Source: Geodermatophilus ruber
GTDB taxonomy: Bacteria; Actinomycetota; Actinomycetes; Mycobacteriales; Geodermatophilaceae
Direction: 5' to 3'
DNA length: 43,805 nucleotides
Assembly (NCBI RefSeq): GCF_900114385.1
Contig: NZ_FOSW01000007.1
Coordinates: forward strand, 1 to 43,805
Shown: in pieces, positions 8,448 to 16,132 of the stretch
Layout: every line of letters starts with the position of its first letter
Numbering within the stretch: the first letter of the stretch is position 1
Position numbers and translations under genes: made by a program
The notes under the pieces: generated by a model
What the model saw: only the letters and a program-made list of their open reading frames with translations
Told to the model about the DNA's origin: nothing
Databases searched by the model: none

Positions 8448-9788
8448 TCAGTGCGCGGCGCCCTCGGCCACGAGCGGGCCGGTGTGCCGTGCGGTCCGCA
8501 GGTCGAACAGCGCGTAGAGCGCCACGCCGGCCAGGCAGAGAGCGGGGACGACGAAGGCCTCCGCCGCGCCGAAGGCGTCCATGACCTTGCCGTGGACCAT
8601 GGGCATCAAGGCCCCGCCGAGGATGGCCATGACCAGCCCGGCTGCACCGAACTTCGTGTCCCTGCCCAGTCCCTGCAGGGCGACGCCGTAGATCGTCGGG
8701 AACATCAGCGACAGCGACAGCGAGATCCCGACGACGGCGATCAACCCGACCCTGTTCGGTGAGAACACCGCGACGAGGCAGAACAGCACCCCCAGCGCAG
8801 CCATGACGAACAGCAGCCGCGTCGGCCGGAAGATGCCGAGCAGGTAGACCATCACGAACCGGGCGACGAGGAACAGCAGCAGGCTGGCCTGCAGGTACCA
8901 CCCCGAGGAGCCGGTGGGCACGCCCACCACGTCCTGGGCGTACTGGATGGTGAACGTCCACGCGCAGACCTGGGCGCCGACGTTGAGGAACTGGGCGACC
9001 ACGCCGTAGCGGTAGTGGCGGTTGTGCCACAGGCGGCCCAGTGCCCCGGTCCCCCTCTCCTCCAGCCCGAAGTGGGCGTGCTCGTCCGGGACGTCGATCT
9101 TGCGGAGGGCGATGAAGATCCAGATCACCAGGAGCGCGAGCGCGATCCCGGCGTACGGCCCCAGCACCAGGGACAGGTCCTGCTCCTGCGCCCGCGCCAG
9201 CTGGTCGGCCGTCATCGAGGCCTTCTCCGCCTCCGGCGTGATGTTGGGGAGGATCACCACGGCACCGAGCAGGACACCGATGTTCGCGCCGACCGGGTTG
9301 AACGCCTGGGCCAGGTTCAGCCGCTGGGTGGCGCTCTCCTCCGGGCCCATGGCGATCACGAAGGGGTTGGCCGAGGTCTCGAGGATGGACAGGCCGGCCG
9401 CCAGCACGAACAGCGCGATCAGGAAGAAGCCGTACTCGAGCAGCCAGCTCGCCGGGAAGAACAGCAGGCCGCCGAGCGTGGCCAGGCCCAGCCCGGTGAG
9501 CACGCCGGCCTTGTACCCGAACCGCTTGTTGATCAGCGCCGCGGGGATGGCGAGGGAGAAGTACGCGCCGTAGTAGGCGAACTGCACCAGTGCCGACTGG
9601 AAGTTCGACATCGAGAAGATGTGCCGGAACACGCCCACCAGGACGTCGGTGAGGTTGGCCGCCGATCCCCACGCGGCGAAGCAGGTGACGACGAGGATGA
9701 AGGGGAGCGTCAGGCCGGGATAGACCAACCCTGGTTTCCGTGCGCCCCCGGCTTCCGGTCTCGTCTGCACGACGGACACTCGTGCCAT
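8448..9788 (-). CDS. FucP-family sugar:proton symporter (MFS)
   Basis: A 446-residue membrane protein with about 12 transmembrane segments. It resembles the L-fucose permease/glucose-galactose porter branch: FAAWGSAANLTDVLVG in TM1, then FAYYGAYFSLAIPAALINKRFGYKAG, and the family hallmark ETSANPFVIAMGPEESATQRLNLAQAFNPVG around TM4-5, which includes the conserved acidic and Asn residues. It would import a monosaccharide with a proton across the cytoplasmic membrane. The PfkB kinase 99 bases downstream suggests fructose or another hexose rather than fucose; this is inference. ATG 9788 follows GGGGAGGGG. A promoter and palindrome lie upstream at 9841-9887. Confidence 0.87.
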   Translation of the reverse strand: MARVSVVQTRPEAGGARKPGLVYPGLTLPFILVVTCFAAWGSAANLTDVLVGVFRHIFSMSNFQSALVQFAYYGAYFSLAIPAALINKRFGYKAGVLTGLGLATLGGLLFFPASWLLEYGFFLIALFVLAAGLSILETSANPFVIAMGPEESATQRLNLAQAFNPVGANIGVLLGAVVILPNITPEAEKASMTADQLARAQEQDLSLVLGPYAGIALALLVIWIFIALRKIDVPDEHAHFGLEERGTGALGRLWHNRHYRYGVVAQFLNVGAQVCAWTFTIQYAQDVVGVPTGSSGWYLQASLLLFLVARFVMVYLLGIFRPTRLLFVMAALGVLFCLVAVFSPNRVGLIAVVGISLSLSLMFPTIYGVALQGLGRDTKFGAAGLVMAILGGALMPMVHGKVMDAFGAAEAFVVPALCLAGVALYALFDLRTARHTGPLVAEGAAH

Positions 9789-9840
9789 TCGGACCACCCC
9801 TCCCCGCCCCCTGGACAGGGGTACGTGGGTGTGTCGTGGG

Positions 9841-9887
9841 TCACACGGCGTGTGAGCGACGATAGCGGCCGCTCGCGTTCCCTTCCA
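9841..9887 (-). promoter_or_regulatory. Promoter with palindromic operator upstream of the sugar operon
   Basis: Read leftward, TGGAAG (9882-9887) is separated by 17 bases from TATCGT (9859-9864), a good -10 and a fair -35. The perfect palindrome TCACAC-GGC-GTGTGA (9841-9855) begins four bases after the -10, covering the expected transcription start. That is a classic position for repression, so a LacI-, GntR- or ROK-type regulator encoded elsewhere is plausible. The untranslated leader would be about 65 bases. Confidence 0.45.
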
Positions 9888-9949
9888 GAGGCGCAGCCAC
9901 GGACGGCGCGACGTCCCTGCGGACTCCCCGTCCGGACCGGCCGGGGCGG

Positions 9950-10252
9950 CTACTTCTCGTCGAGCAGGCGCAGCTCCGAGGGCTCGCGCAGCAGGCTCTC
10001 CAGGATCTTGTTGCCCTCGACGTTGTAGGGCTGCTGCATGTGCTCGTCCCACGCCGCGCGGGACCGGAACATCTCCAGCATCACCCAGTTGTCGGGGTCG
10101 TCCTGCGGCTGCGTCAGGTGCATGAAGACGCAGCCGGGCTCGTTCAGGGTGTTGCGACGCATCGACTGCAGCTGCGCCTCGGCTTCCTCGAGCCGGTCCT
10201 TGCGCGGCTTGATGGTCACGACGAGGAAGAGTGGACGGTCGGGTTCGCTCAT
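9950..10252 (-). CDS. Antibiotic biosynthesis monooxygenase (ABM) domain protein
   Basis: A 100-residue ferredoxin-like alpha/beta barrel protein. The pattern [20 protein letters not shown]...[16 protein letters not shown]...[23 protein letters not shown] is that of YgiN-type ABM proteins, which act as cofactor-free quinol monooxygenases or bind small hydrophobic ligands as dimers. The conserved H in DEHMQQP and the NEPGC turn are present. ATG 10252 has only a weak AGGAA site. The gene is leftward, upstream of the fucP-like promoter and divergent from the Usp-like gene; the 161-base gap to the symporter with its own promoter makes cotranscription optional. No quinone-related gene is nearby. 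Confidence 0.8.
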   Translation of the reverse strand: MSEPDRPLFLVVTIKPRKDRLEEAEAQLQSMRRNTLNEPGCVFMHLTQPQDDPDNWVMLEMFRSRAAWDEHMQQPYNVEGNKILESLLREPSELRLLDEK

Positions 10253-10404
10253 GCGCGCGTTCCTACACCCGGCCGCCCCGCCCCAGCGGGTTCCCGGCTG
10301 CGCCGGCAACCGTTCTCAGCGCGCCCGGACAGCGGTAGCGTGCCGCCGTCGGCCCGGTGGCGCCGTACGCCCACCGGTGTCCGCGCGCTCGCCCGGGAGG
10401 CGCC

Positions 10405-10866
10405 ATGCACCGGTATCTGATCGTGGCCAACCAGACGCTCGACAGCGACGAGCTCATGGAGCTCGTCCGGGAACGCGTGGCCGCCGGGCCCTCGGAGTTC
10501 TGGCTCGTCGTGCCGGCGACGCCGGTGAAGGACCTCGCACAGAACGCCGTGGCGATCCCGATGCCGGTCATGGGCGGGGTGCTGACCCTGCCGGGGCCCC
10601 CGGAGGAGGCGCGCCGACTGGCGCAGGTGCAGCTCGATGCGGCGGTGAAGAAGTTCACCGGCGCGGGCGCGACGGTGAGCGGCACGGTGGCCGACTCCGA
10701 TCCCATGCGGGCGGTGGAGGACACCATGGGCGACCGGGAGTTCGACGAGATCATCGTCTCGACCCTCCCCGCGCGGCTGTCCCGTTGGCTGCACCACGAC
10801 CTGCCCGGGCGCCTCGAGCACGCGTTCCACCTCCCGGTCACCCACGTCGTCACCCGGGACGTCTGA
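10405..10866 (+). CDS. Usp-like (HUP-fold) conserved protein
   Basis: A 153-residue protein found widely in actinobacteria and usually left as hypothetical or universal-stress-like. It opens with the strand YLIVANQTL, a helix [13 protein letters not shown] and the strand [10 protein letters not shown]. It ends with [27 protein letters not shown] and PVTHVV, the pattern seen in actinobacterial HUP-fold proteins. The canonical ATP-binding Gly-x2-Gly-x9-Gly-Ser/Thr of UspA is not evident, so nucleotide binding is doubtful. ATG 10405 follows GGGAGGCGCC. It lies 80 bases before pgi on the same strand and may share its transcript. Confidence 0.7.
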   Translation: MHRYLIVANQTLDSDELMELVRERVAAGPSEFWLVVPATPVKDLAQNAVAIPMPVMGGVLTLPGPPEEARRLAQVQLDAAVKKFTGAGATVSGTVADSDPMRAVEDTMGDREFDEIIVSTLPARLSRWLHHDLPGRLEHAFHLPVTHVVTRDV

Positions 10867-10946
10867 GCCGGCTCCCGCAGGCCCCACCGGCGAATCTGCG
10901 AGAGGCTGCCCGGTACGGCTCGGGCGGGACGGACCAGGAGGGCGGC

Positions 10947-12578
10947 ATGGGCATCAGCGGGACCCCGGAGTGGAAGGCGCTGGCCGACCACCACCTCCAG
11001 GTGCGGGATGCACACCTGCGCGACCTGTTCGCGGAGGATCCCGAACGGGGCACGCGATTCACCTGCCGCGCCGGCGACCTGCACCTCGACTTCTCCAAGA
11101 ACCGGCTCACCGGCGAGACCCTCCGCCTGCTCGCCGCGCTGGCCGAGCGCGCGGGGCTGCGGGCGCGCACCGAGGCGATGTTCCGCGGCGAGCACATCAA
11201 CACCACCGAGGACCGCGCCGTCCTGCACACGGCACTGCGGGCGCCGCGGGACCGGGTGCTCGTCGTCGACGGGCAGGACGTGACCGGCGACGTCCACCGG
11301 GTCCTGGACCGGATGGCCGACTTCGCGCAGCGCGTCCGGAACGGCACGTGGAGGGGGCACACCGGGGAGCCGATCCGCGCGGTGGTCAACATCGGCATCG
11401 GCGGCTCCGACCTCGGGCCGGCGATGGCCTACACCGCCCTGCGCGACTACTCCGACCGGTCGCGCACCTTCCGGTTCGTGTCCAACATCGACCCGACCGA
11501 CCTCGCCGAGGCCACCCGCGACCTCGATCCGGCGACCACGCTGTTCATCGTCTGCTCCAAGACGTTCACCACGCAGGAGACGCTGGCCAACGCGACCGCC
11601 GCGCGGCGCTGGCTGGTCGACGGGCTCGGCGGCGACGACAACGCGGTGGCGGCGCACTTCGTGGCGGTGTCGACCAACGCCGAGAAGGTCGCCGAGTTCG
11701 GCATCGACCCGGCCAACATGTTCGAGTTCTGGGACTGGGTCGGCGGCCGGTACTCCTTCACCTCGGCGATCGGCCTGTCGCTCATGGTCGCGATCGGCCC
11801 GGAGCGGTACCAGGAGATGCTCGACGGCTTCGCGACCATCGACGAGCACTTCCGGACGGCGCCCTGGGAGCAGAACCTGCCGGCGCTGCTCGGGCTGATC
11901 TCCGTCTGGTACATCGACTTCTTCCGCGCGCAGACCTCCGCGGTGCTGCCGTACTCCCTCTACCTGGCACGTTTCCCGGCCTACCTCCAGCAGCTGTGCA
12001 TGGAGTCCAACGGGAAGTCGGTGACCCTCGACGGCACCCCGGTCGACGTGCCGACCGGGGAGATCGTGTGGGGCGAGCCCGGGACGAACGGCCAGCACGC
12101 CTTCTACCAGCTGCTCCACCAGGGCACCCACCTCGTCCCGGCGGACTTCCTCGCCTTCGCCCAGCCCCACCACGACCTCGACGGGATGCACGACCTGCTC
12201 CTGGCCAACTTCCTGGCCCAGCCGGCCGCGCTCGCCTTCGGCCGCACCGCCGAGGAGGTCGCGGCCGACGGCACCGACCCGGCGGTGGTCCCGCACAAGG
12301 TCATGGCCGGCAACCATCCCTCCAACGCCATCGTCGCGCCGAAGCTGACCCCGAACGTGCTGGGCCAGCTCGTCGCCGCCTACGAGCACCGGGTCTTCAC
12401 CCAGGGCGTCGTCTGGGGCATCAACCCCTTCGACCAGTGGGGCGTCGAGCTCGGCAAGGTGCTCGCCCAGCAGCTTGCGCCCAAGCTGCAGTCCGACACG
12501 GCCCCGACCTACGACGCGGACTCCTCCACCAACGCGCTCGTCCGGCTGCTGCGGCAGCTGCGCGGCCGGCCCGCCTGA
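10947..12578 (+). CDS. pgi: Glucose-6-phosphate isomerase
   Basis: A 543-residue cytoplasmic isomerase that interconverts glucose-6-phosphate and fructose-6-phosphate, matching the usual family length. It carries the [15 protein letters not shown] phosphate-binding loop, the [14 protein letters not shown] stretch, the catalytic Glu in [17 protein letters not shown], and the second signature [17 protein letters not shown] near the C-terminus; [14 protein letters not shown] with the catalytic His is also intact. ATG 10947 follows CAGGAGGGCGGC; a much longer upstream reading is intergenic. In this neighbourhood it would feed glucose-6-phosphate from the GH65/phosphoglucomutase fusion into glycolysis, although the strand and promoter differ from the sugar operon. 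Confidence 0.96.
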   Translation: MGISGTPEWKALADHHLQVRDAHLRDLFAEDPERGTRFTCRAGDLHLDFSKNRLTGETLRLLAALAERAGLRARTEAMFRGEHINTTEDRAVLHTALRAPRDRVLVVDGQDVTGDVHRVLDRMADFAQRVRNGTWRGHTGEPIRAVVNIGIGGSDLGPAMAYTALRDYSDRSRTFRFVSNIDPTDLAEATRDLDPATTLFIVCSKTFTTQETLANATAARRWLVDGLGGDDNAVAAHFVAVSTNAEKVAEFGIDPANMFEFWDWVGGRYSFTSAIGLSLMVAIGPERYQEMLDGFATIDEHFRTAPWEQNLPALLGLISVWYIDFFRAQTSAVLPYSLYLARFPAYLQQLCMESNGKSVTLDGTPVDVPTGEIVWGEPGTNGQHAFYQLLHQGTHLVPADFLAFAQPHHDLDGMHDLLLANFLAQPAALAFGRTAEEVAADGTDPAVVPHKVMAGNHPSNAIVAPKLTPNVLGQLVAAYEHRVFTQGVVWGINPFDQWGVELGKVLAQQLAPKLQSDTAPTYDADSSTNALVRLLRQLRGRPA

Positions 12579-12707
12579 GTTCCCGTTCCCGTTCCCGGGC
12601 ACCGGCGCACCGGGAGGGGTAAGCGCCCTCACGGCGGAGAGCCGGAACAGCGCCTCCTCGCGCACCGCTGCCCTCAGTGGAACCTGACGACGAGCGAGGA
12701 GATCCAG

Positions 12708-12881
12708 ATGCGCACCGCCCTGTCCACGCTGACCGCCCGCCTCACCGCGGTTGCCCGCCGGAACGCCGACACGTACCTCCCCTGGAGCCCGCTGTCCGGC
12801 ATCGGGCGGGCCGGCGAACTGGCTGCACAGCACCCGGCCTTCGCTCCCACCGCCGAGCCCGCGCCGCGGCACGACGCCTGA
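12708..12881 (+). CDS. Small hypothetical protein, 57 residues
   Basis: A short frame begins at ATG 12708 after a strong CGAGGAGATCCAG ribosome binding site and ends at TGA 12879-12881. The product starts MRTALSTLTARLTAVARRN, then DTYLPWSPLSGIGRAGELAA and an Ala/Pro-rich tail ending HDA. Codon third positions are almost all G or C, as in neighbouring genes. The basic, amphipathic N-terminus has no clear membrane segment. I do not recognise the family; small proteins with a YLPWSPL-like motif may exist in relatives. It stands alone between pgi and the first DUF2267 gene. Confidence 0.5.
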   Translation: MRTALSTLTARLTAVARRNADTYLPWSPLSGIGRAGELAAQHPAFAPTAEPAPRHDA

Positions 12882-13070
12882 CACCGCCCGCCGCGCTCAG
12901 CGTGGGGCGGCCGATCGACGTCGAACGCCATCGCCCCGCGCTCGTCCCGCCGCAGGCCGAGCACCAGGCAATCGAGCGGCACGGCGCTCGGGCGGCGGGA
13001 CGCATCGCGTTCGGGGCCGGGCTCGCCGGGTACGCAGCGGGGTGTCGGGAACTCCCAGGGGAGGCGCCGC

Positions 13071-13484
13071 GTGGACCACGACCAGTTCATCGAGCTCGTT
13101 CGCCAGCGCGCCGGCGTCCCGGCGTCCCGGCGCCTGGACGCCATGCCCCTCTCAGACACGGAGATGGCCGAGATCCTCACCCGGGCCACGCTGCAGGTGC
13201 TCGCCCAGCGGATCAGCGGTGGCCAGGCGCGCGACCTCGCGCTGCAGCTGCCACCGGGGGTGGACGTGTGGCTGCAGCCGGAGCGCGAGAAGGCCGAGCC
13301 GTTCGACCTCGAGGTGTTCATCCAGCGCGTCGCCGACCGCGCCCTCGTCGACTTCGACGCCGCACGGGCCGGCGTGCGGGCGGTGTTCCAGACGCTGCGC
13401 GACGCGGTGACCGGCAACGAGTGGAAGGACGTGCTCTCCGAGCTGCCCCGGGAGTACACCGCGCTGCTGGAGGAGACCGACTGA
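13071..13484 (+). CDS. DUF2267 domain-containing protein (paralogue 1)
   Basis: A 137-residue helical protein of the DUF2267 family, which has no established function. The family pattern is clear: MAEILTRATLQVLAQRISGGQARDLALQLPPGVDVWL, the EPFDLEVFIQRVA helix and the C-terminal VTGNEWKDVLSELPREYTALL. GTG 13071 was chosen because GGGGAGGCGCC precedes it and the family's FIELVRQRAG helix starts immediately after. It is closely related in layout to the genes at 22788 and 23194. It is convergent with the nitrile hydratase gene set and its stop lies against the remnant of a leftward gene. Confidence 0.87.
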   Translation: MDHDQFIELVRQRAGVPASRRLDAMPLSDTEMAEILTRATLQVLAQRISGGQARDLALQLPPGVDVWLQPEREKAEPFDLEVFIQRVADRALVDFDAARAGVRAVFQTLRDAVTGNEWKDVLSELPREYTALLEETD

Positions 13485-13487
13485 CCG

Positions 13488-13622
13488 TCCTCGCGGGCGG
13501 TGACCGGGTCGGCCAGGCGCACCTCGATGCCGGGCGCGTCCGCGACGGCCTGCACCGAGCACAGCCCCCTCCCAGGTGGCGACGGCGGTGTTCGTCCCGC
13601 CGCGCTCCGGGGCGGCGGCCAT
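13488..13622 (-). pseudogene. Frameshifted, truncated gene remnant after the nitrile hydratase accessory gene
   Basis: ATG 13622-13620 overlaps the accessory gene's stop as TGATG, the tight coupling expected of a further operon gene. The first reading [20 protein letters not shown] is coding-like with nearly all-GC third positions. It then loses sense at a G-rich run near 13568, and the adjacent frame continues in a protein-like way as CSVQAVADAPGIEVRLADPV until it meets the stop of the opposite DUF2267 gene. I read this as a frameshifted and 3'-truncated gene. The family is not recognised. Confidence 0.35.
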
Positions 13623-13981
13623 CAGCCGGCGGAGTCGTGCCGGTGGTCGTGCCCGGCCGGACGGTGGGCGAAGGCCGCGGACCTCTCCTCCACGTCCCTC
13701 GCCGAGACCAGCCCCGCTCCGGCCGTCACCTGCTCCAGGGCCTGGAGCCAGCAGCGGTAGTAGCGGAACTCCTCCCCCGGCGGCGGGTCCGCCTCCCAGG
13801 CCGCGATCCGTTCGATCAGCGCGGCCCGGAAGGCCCCGTAGGAGATCGTGCCGCCGTGCACCAGGGCCATGGTCAGCCCGAACGCCCGCCCCTCCCACGG
13901 CTCGGCGAAGACCAGCTCGCCGTTCGAGCGCGGCGGCGCCGCCGGGCCCTCGATGTCGAGATCGAGCGTCGGCGTGGTCAC
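13622..13981 (-). CDS. Nitrile hydratase accessory/activator protein
   Basis: A 119-residue homologue of the small proteins that deliver or insert the metal into nitrile hydratase alpha and resemble a fragment of the beta subunit. The region [41 protein letters not shown] is the typical core, followed by [12 protein letters not shown]. This parallels the beta-subunit segment [19 protein letters not shown] at 15.1 kb. The C-terminal tail [14 protein letters not shown] is His-rich, which would suit cobalt handling (inference). GTG 13981 overlaps the alpha stop as GTGA. The gene order beta-alpha-accessory is typical of cobalt-type nitrile hydratase operons. Confidence 0.85.
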   Translation of the reverse strand: MTTPTLDLDIEGPAAPPRSNGELVFAEPWEGRAFGLTMALVHGGTISYGAFRAALIERIAAWEADPPPGEEFRYYRCWLQALEQVTAGAGLVSARDVEERSAAFAHRPAGHDHRHDSAG

Positions 13982-14580
13982 GGCGCCGCGACCTTCCGCA
14001 CGCCGACCATCGCGTCACGGGTGACCAGCGCGGCCAGCTCCTCCTCCGACATCGATTCCGTACCCGGCGGGCGTTCGGGCAGAACCAGATACCGCACCTC
14101 CGAGCTGGAGTCGTAGACCCGGAGCTCGACGTCCGGCCCCAGCTCGGTGCCCCACTCCGCCAGCACCGCCCGGGGTTCCTTGACCACCCGCGAGCGATAA
14201 GCCGGGTCCTTGTACCAGGACGGCGGCAGCCCGAGCACCGGCCACGGGTAGCAGGAGCACAGGGTGCAGACGACGACGTTGTGCACCGTCGGCGAGTTCT
14301 CCAGCACCACCATGTGCTCGCCCTGTGGGCCCTTGAAGCCCAGCGAGGCGATCGCCGCGGTGCCGTCCTCGAGCAGCCACTGCCGGTACTCCGGATCGCT
14401 CCAGGCCTTCGCGACGACCTTTGCCCCGTTCATCGGCCCGACCGCGGTCTCGTAGGTGCGGATGAACGTCTCGACGGTGGCGCTGTCGACCAGCCCGCGT
14501 TCGAGCAGCAGCGACTCCAGCGCCTCCACGCGCAGCGCCGGGCTCAGCGTCGGGTCGGCGGTCTGCCGCAGGTCGGTCAT
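13978..14580 (-). CDS. nthA: Nitrile hydratase, alpha subunit (cobalt type)
   Basis: A 200-residue catalytic subunit that, with beta, hydrates nitriles to amides in the cytoplasm. The metal-binding claw [10 protein letters not shown] places Cys105, Cys108 and Cys110 (two of which are normally oxidised to sulfinate and sulfenate). Thr rather than Ser in CTLCSC indicates the non-corrin cobalt type. [16 protein letters not shown] and [23 protein letters not shown] are further family blocks. ATG 14580 overlaps the beta stop as ATGA, and the gene's own stop overlaps the accessory start. No amidase to use the amide product is in the window. Confidence 0.95.
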   Translation of the reverse strand: MTDLRQTADPTLSPALRVEALESLLLERGLVDSATVETFIRTYETAVGPMNGAKVVAKAWSDPEYRQWLLEDGTAAIASLGFKGPQGEHMVVLENSPTVHNVVVCTLCSCYPWPVLGLPPSWYKDPAYRSRVVKEPRAVLAEWGTELGPDVELRVYDSSSEVRYLVLPERPPGTESMSEEELAALVTRDAMVGVRKVAAP

Positions 14581-15242
14581 CGCGCGCGCTCCAGGTAGCT
14601 CTCGTAGAGGTCGACGGTCACGCTGCCCGGTTCGGCGTCCGCGCCCCACAGCTCCCGGGCGTCGAACCGGACCTCGTAGACGTGCTGCGGGTTCTCCCCG
14701 GTGAACTGCGCGGCGGTGTCGGGGAAGACCTGGGCCGGGCGCAGCGCCACGACGGTTCCGGTCCTCCCGCGGGCGTACCCCGGCAGCCGGGTGTGCGGCG
14801 CGGGCTCGTCGGCCCGGGCGGTCACCGGGTCGCCGACCGCGAATGCCGGTGCCGCCTCGACGGTGCGCAGGTTGCCCGGGCCGCCGCTGGGCATGCCCGG
14901 CTTGTGCGGCTCCGGTACGGGGGGCTCGCCGACCTCCTCCCCCTGGAGCCGGCGGGCCCGGGCCTCGACCGCGCCGGGCGCCAGGATGCCGCTGTCGAGC
15001 AGCAGGAGCTCGGCGCTGGCCAGCCACCGCTGGTAGTACCCCGACAGGTACTCCTCCTCGGGCACCCGCTCGATCGCGTGCCGGAAGGCGTGCAGGTTGG
15101 CCCCTGAGACCCGGTTGGCCAGCAGTGCGAGTGCGAAGGTCCTCGCCTCCCAGACCTCGTGGAAGACCGGTTCGTCGGGGTCGATCGGCGGGAGCGGCCC
15201 GAAGTAGCGGGTCCGGCCGCCCATGTCGTGCACGCGTGCCAT
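14577..15242 (-). CDS. nthB: Nitrile hydratase, beta subunit
   Basis: A 221-residue partner of the alpha subunit. It opens with the highly conserved [16 protein letters not shown], continues [15 protein letters not shown] and [21 protein letters not shown], and ends in the SH3-like domain with [29 protein letters not shown] and [17 protein letters not shown] 15242 is preceded by CAGGAGGGAACCGCG, a near-ideal ribosome binding site. The 87 bases upstream hold one copy of the structured repeat and separate it from the Sll0783-family gene, so transcription through that hairpin may set the ratio between the upstream genes and the hydratase. Confidence 0.94.
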   Translation of the reverse strand: MARVHDMGGRTRYFGPLPPIDPDEPVFHEVWEARTFALALLANRVSGANLHAFRHAIERVPEEEYLSGYYQRWLASAELLLLDSGILAPGAVEARARRLQGEEVGEPPVPEPHKPGMPSGGPGNLRTVEAAPAFAVGDPVTARADEPAPHTRLPGYARGRTGTVVALRPAQVFPDTAAQFTGENPQHVYEVRFDARELWGADAEPGSVTVDLYESYLERAR

Positions 15243-15271
15243 CGCGGTTCCCTCCTGGAACACGCTCGCGG

Positions 15272-15330
15272 CGGCCCCCTGCAGGGACCCGTCCCCAGCG
15301 TGCGAGCGGTGGGGGCAGGGGGTCCTTTCT
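15272..15330 (-). repeat. Structured intergenic repeat, copy 1 (terminator/attenuator-like)
   Basis: Read leftward it begins at the last base of the Sll0783-family TGA stop as AGAAAGGACCCC and ends GGGGGCCG. It matches the copy at 18191-18251 over its whole length, with an 18-base identical core (CCCCACCGCTCGCACGCT). The outer arms CCCCCTGC and GCAGGGGG pair perfectly. There is no U-tract, so it would act as an actinobacterial U-less terminator, attenuator or RNA-stability element. Confidence 0.7.
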
Positions 15331-15821
15331 CAGACGGTCCAGGTGTTGAGCTGGAAGGCGCCTTCCTTCCAGGCGGTCAGCGCCGAGTCGAGGACGTCGA
15401 GCGGGTGGAAGGCCTTGATCCCGTCGATGAGGTCGTCCTCCCGGAAGCCGTACAGCGCGCCCATCGCGAAGCGGCAGGCGTAGACGTTGGCGCCCTCCTT
15501 GAGCAGCGTCTTGATCTGCTCGTTGACCGCGAGGTTGCCGGGGAACCCCTCGGTGCCCACCGACGGGAAGCCGCGGGTCCGGGAGCCGAGGAGCACACCG
15601 GGGCCGTAGAGGACGATGTGCACGTCGAAGCCCTTGCGGACCAGCCGGGTCGACGTCTTCAGGTTCACCAGCGCCACCGACCCCTCGAACGGGACGGTGT
15701 GGATGAACACGAACGCCTTCTGCCCCGGCTCGGCCTGGACGTCGGGGAACACCTTCTCCTCGAGGTCGTAGAGGACGTCGCCTTCCTGCGCCCTGGGGAT
15801 GTCGACGGTCTTGGTGCTCAT
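15330..15821 (-). CDS. MSMEG_0572/Sll0783-family nitrogen-starvation protein (DsrE-like fold)
   Basis: A 163-residue protein. The blocks [79 protein letters not shown] and GAFQLNTWT correspond, from memory, to the Sll0783/MSMEG_0572 family. Members are induced by nitrogen starvation in cyanobacteria and occur in the Nit1C nitrilase cluster linked to cyanide assimilation. The fold is DsrE-like, and Cys at about residue 115 in YACRF could be functional. Here its usual companions (nitrilase, radical SAM protein, N-acetyltransferase) are absent and a nitrile hydratase takes their place. A GGAGGACCCGTC site precedes ATG 15821. Confidence 0.75.
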   Translation of the reverse strand: MSTKTVDIPRAQEGDVLYDLEEKVFPDVQAEPGQKAFVFIHTVPFEGSVALVNLKTSTRLVRKGFDVHIVLYGPGVLLGSRTRGFPSVGTEGFPGNLAVNEQIKTLLKEGANVYACRFAMGALYGFREDDLIDGIKAFHPLDVLDSALTAWKEGAFQLNTWTV

Positions 15822-15876
15822 GACGGGTCCTCCTGGACTCGGTGGCTACCTGGTGACAGTTCCTTCGTGCAGGTCG

Positions 15877-16131
15877 TCAGACGGCCGGGCCGCTCCCCTG
15901 CTCGGGCGGGTGCCAGGTCCGGCGGTGACTGCCCGGCATCGCCTGCATCACCGCCGCGCGCAGCTTCCAGGGGAGGCGGTGGTAGACGGGGACGTAGACC
16001 TGCTGCCAGAAGCGGTCCACGCCCCGCGGTGGCAGCGGCGGCAGCGTGCCCAGCCGCGCGGCGACGTCGCGCTGCGCGGCGGTCATCAGCTGCCGTTCGG
16101 AGACCGCGCGCACCCGCCGGGCCAGCCCCAT
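15877..16131 (-). CDS. Small hypothetical protein in the nitrile hydratase gene set
   Basis: An 84-residue basic protein with no family I recognise. It contains RQLMTAAQRDVAARLGTLPP, a DRFWQQVYVPVYHRLPWKL segment rich in aromatic residues, and RAAVMQAMPGSHRRTWHPPE. ATG 16131 lies one base after the oxidoreductase stop, with GGGGAG just upstream inside that gene, so coupling is likely. There is no signal peptide or clear membrane helix. Fixed position between the flavoprotein and the Sll0783-family gene suggests a role as a partner or small subunit of one of them; this is inference. Confidence 0.65.
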   Translation of the reverse strand: MGLARRVRAVSERQLMTAAQRDVAARLGTLPPLPPRGVDRFWQQVYVPVYHRLPWKLRAAVMQAMPGSHRRTWHPPEQGSGPAV

Positions 16132-16132
16132 G

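Noticed and set aside
10038..10946. Possible 303-residue N-terminal extension of pgi
   Set aside because: It crosses the ABM and Usp-like genes; the ATG at 10947 has a strong ribosome binding site and the normal family length follows.
10263..12884. 873-residue minus-strand frame opposite pgi
   Set aside because: The sense frame holds an intact pgi with all signatures; the antisense frame is low complexity.
12882..13070. Minus-strand reading with LDCLVLGLRRDERGAMAFDV
   Set aside because: Coding-like for a few dozen residues only, with no start signal and no recognised family; intergenic sequence is the simpler reading.
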